Positions 59,957-60,000 of a stretch of DNA of 60,000 bases are shown piece after piece. Position 1 is the stretch's first letter, and each line of letters starts with the position of its first letter. Source of the stretch: Membranipora membranacea (lineage: Eukaryota > Bryozoa > Gymnolaemata > Cheilostomatida > Membraniporidae); assembly GCA_914767715.1 (NCBI GenBank), contig OU612066.1, positions 35,874,283-35,934,282 on the forward strand, in the 5' to 3' direction. The translations under genes and the position numbers were made by a program. The notes beneath the pieces were generated by a model. It had not been told where the DNA came from. It saw only the letters and a list, made by a program, of their open reading frames with translations, and made no database searches.

Positions 59957-60000
59957 GTGAGACAAGGCTACTCCTCATTCTATAGGTAGATTATAAGATG

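Overview
The window is nuclear DNA from an invertebrate animal. The genes are AT-rich and intron-rich, with GT..AG introns of a few hundred bases to several kilobases. AATAAA polyadenylation signals, one tRNA gene with a metazoan-type sequence, tRNA-derived SINEs and a relic LINE are also present. The gene families fit an early-branching metazoan such as a sponge or cnidarian. The exact lineage cannot be fixed from sequence alone.

Layout, left to right: the 3' end of an RMND5-type GID/CTLH E3 ligase gene (+, 29-2011); intronless APC11/ANAPC11 (-, 2607-2861); a 17-exon ABCG2-like half-transporter (+, 4497-17780) whose 4-kb intron 8 carries a nested antisense C2H2 zinc-finger gene (-, 11087-11920), a 627-bp inverted-repeat element and a SINE; a gene-poor stretch; a stathmin-domain gene of the STMND1 type (-, 20492-22028); a decayed LINE (-); a TATDN1-type nuclease (+, 24860-28541); ribosomal protein S6 (-, 28625-31419); POGLUT1/Rumi (+, 32534-37589); tRNA-Gln(TTG) (-, 38816-38887); a doubtful four-exon microprotein gene (+, 40676-43042); an OTULIN-family deubiquitinase with an added N-terminal membrane segment (+, 46008-51406); and the first eleven coding exons of a RUFY1/2-type RUN and coiled-coil gene (+, 52510-59956), which runs off the right edge.

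The most striking structure is in RPS6. Each of its four introns holds one copy of the same 131-136-nt element. On the RPS6 sense strand each copy reads as a box H/ACA snoRNA: two hairpins, an ANANNA hinge and an ACA box three bases from the end. Paired substitutions between copies preserve several stems, and the 5' pseudouridylation pocket matches a conserved stretch of 18S rRNA. Second is the OTULIN-like protein, which combines an intact Cys-His-Asn triad with a hydrophobic N-terminus and a disordered region of about 600 residues. Among vertebrates an N-terminal membrane anchor is seen in the catalytically dead paralogue OTULINL.

The non-coding DNA is rich in short dispersed palindromes. 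Three recurring hairpin families and several single inverted repeats were found, in both introns and intergenic DNA. Exon limits were set by hand from GT/AG sites, reading-frame phase and remembered family sequences; no search or folding program was run.
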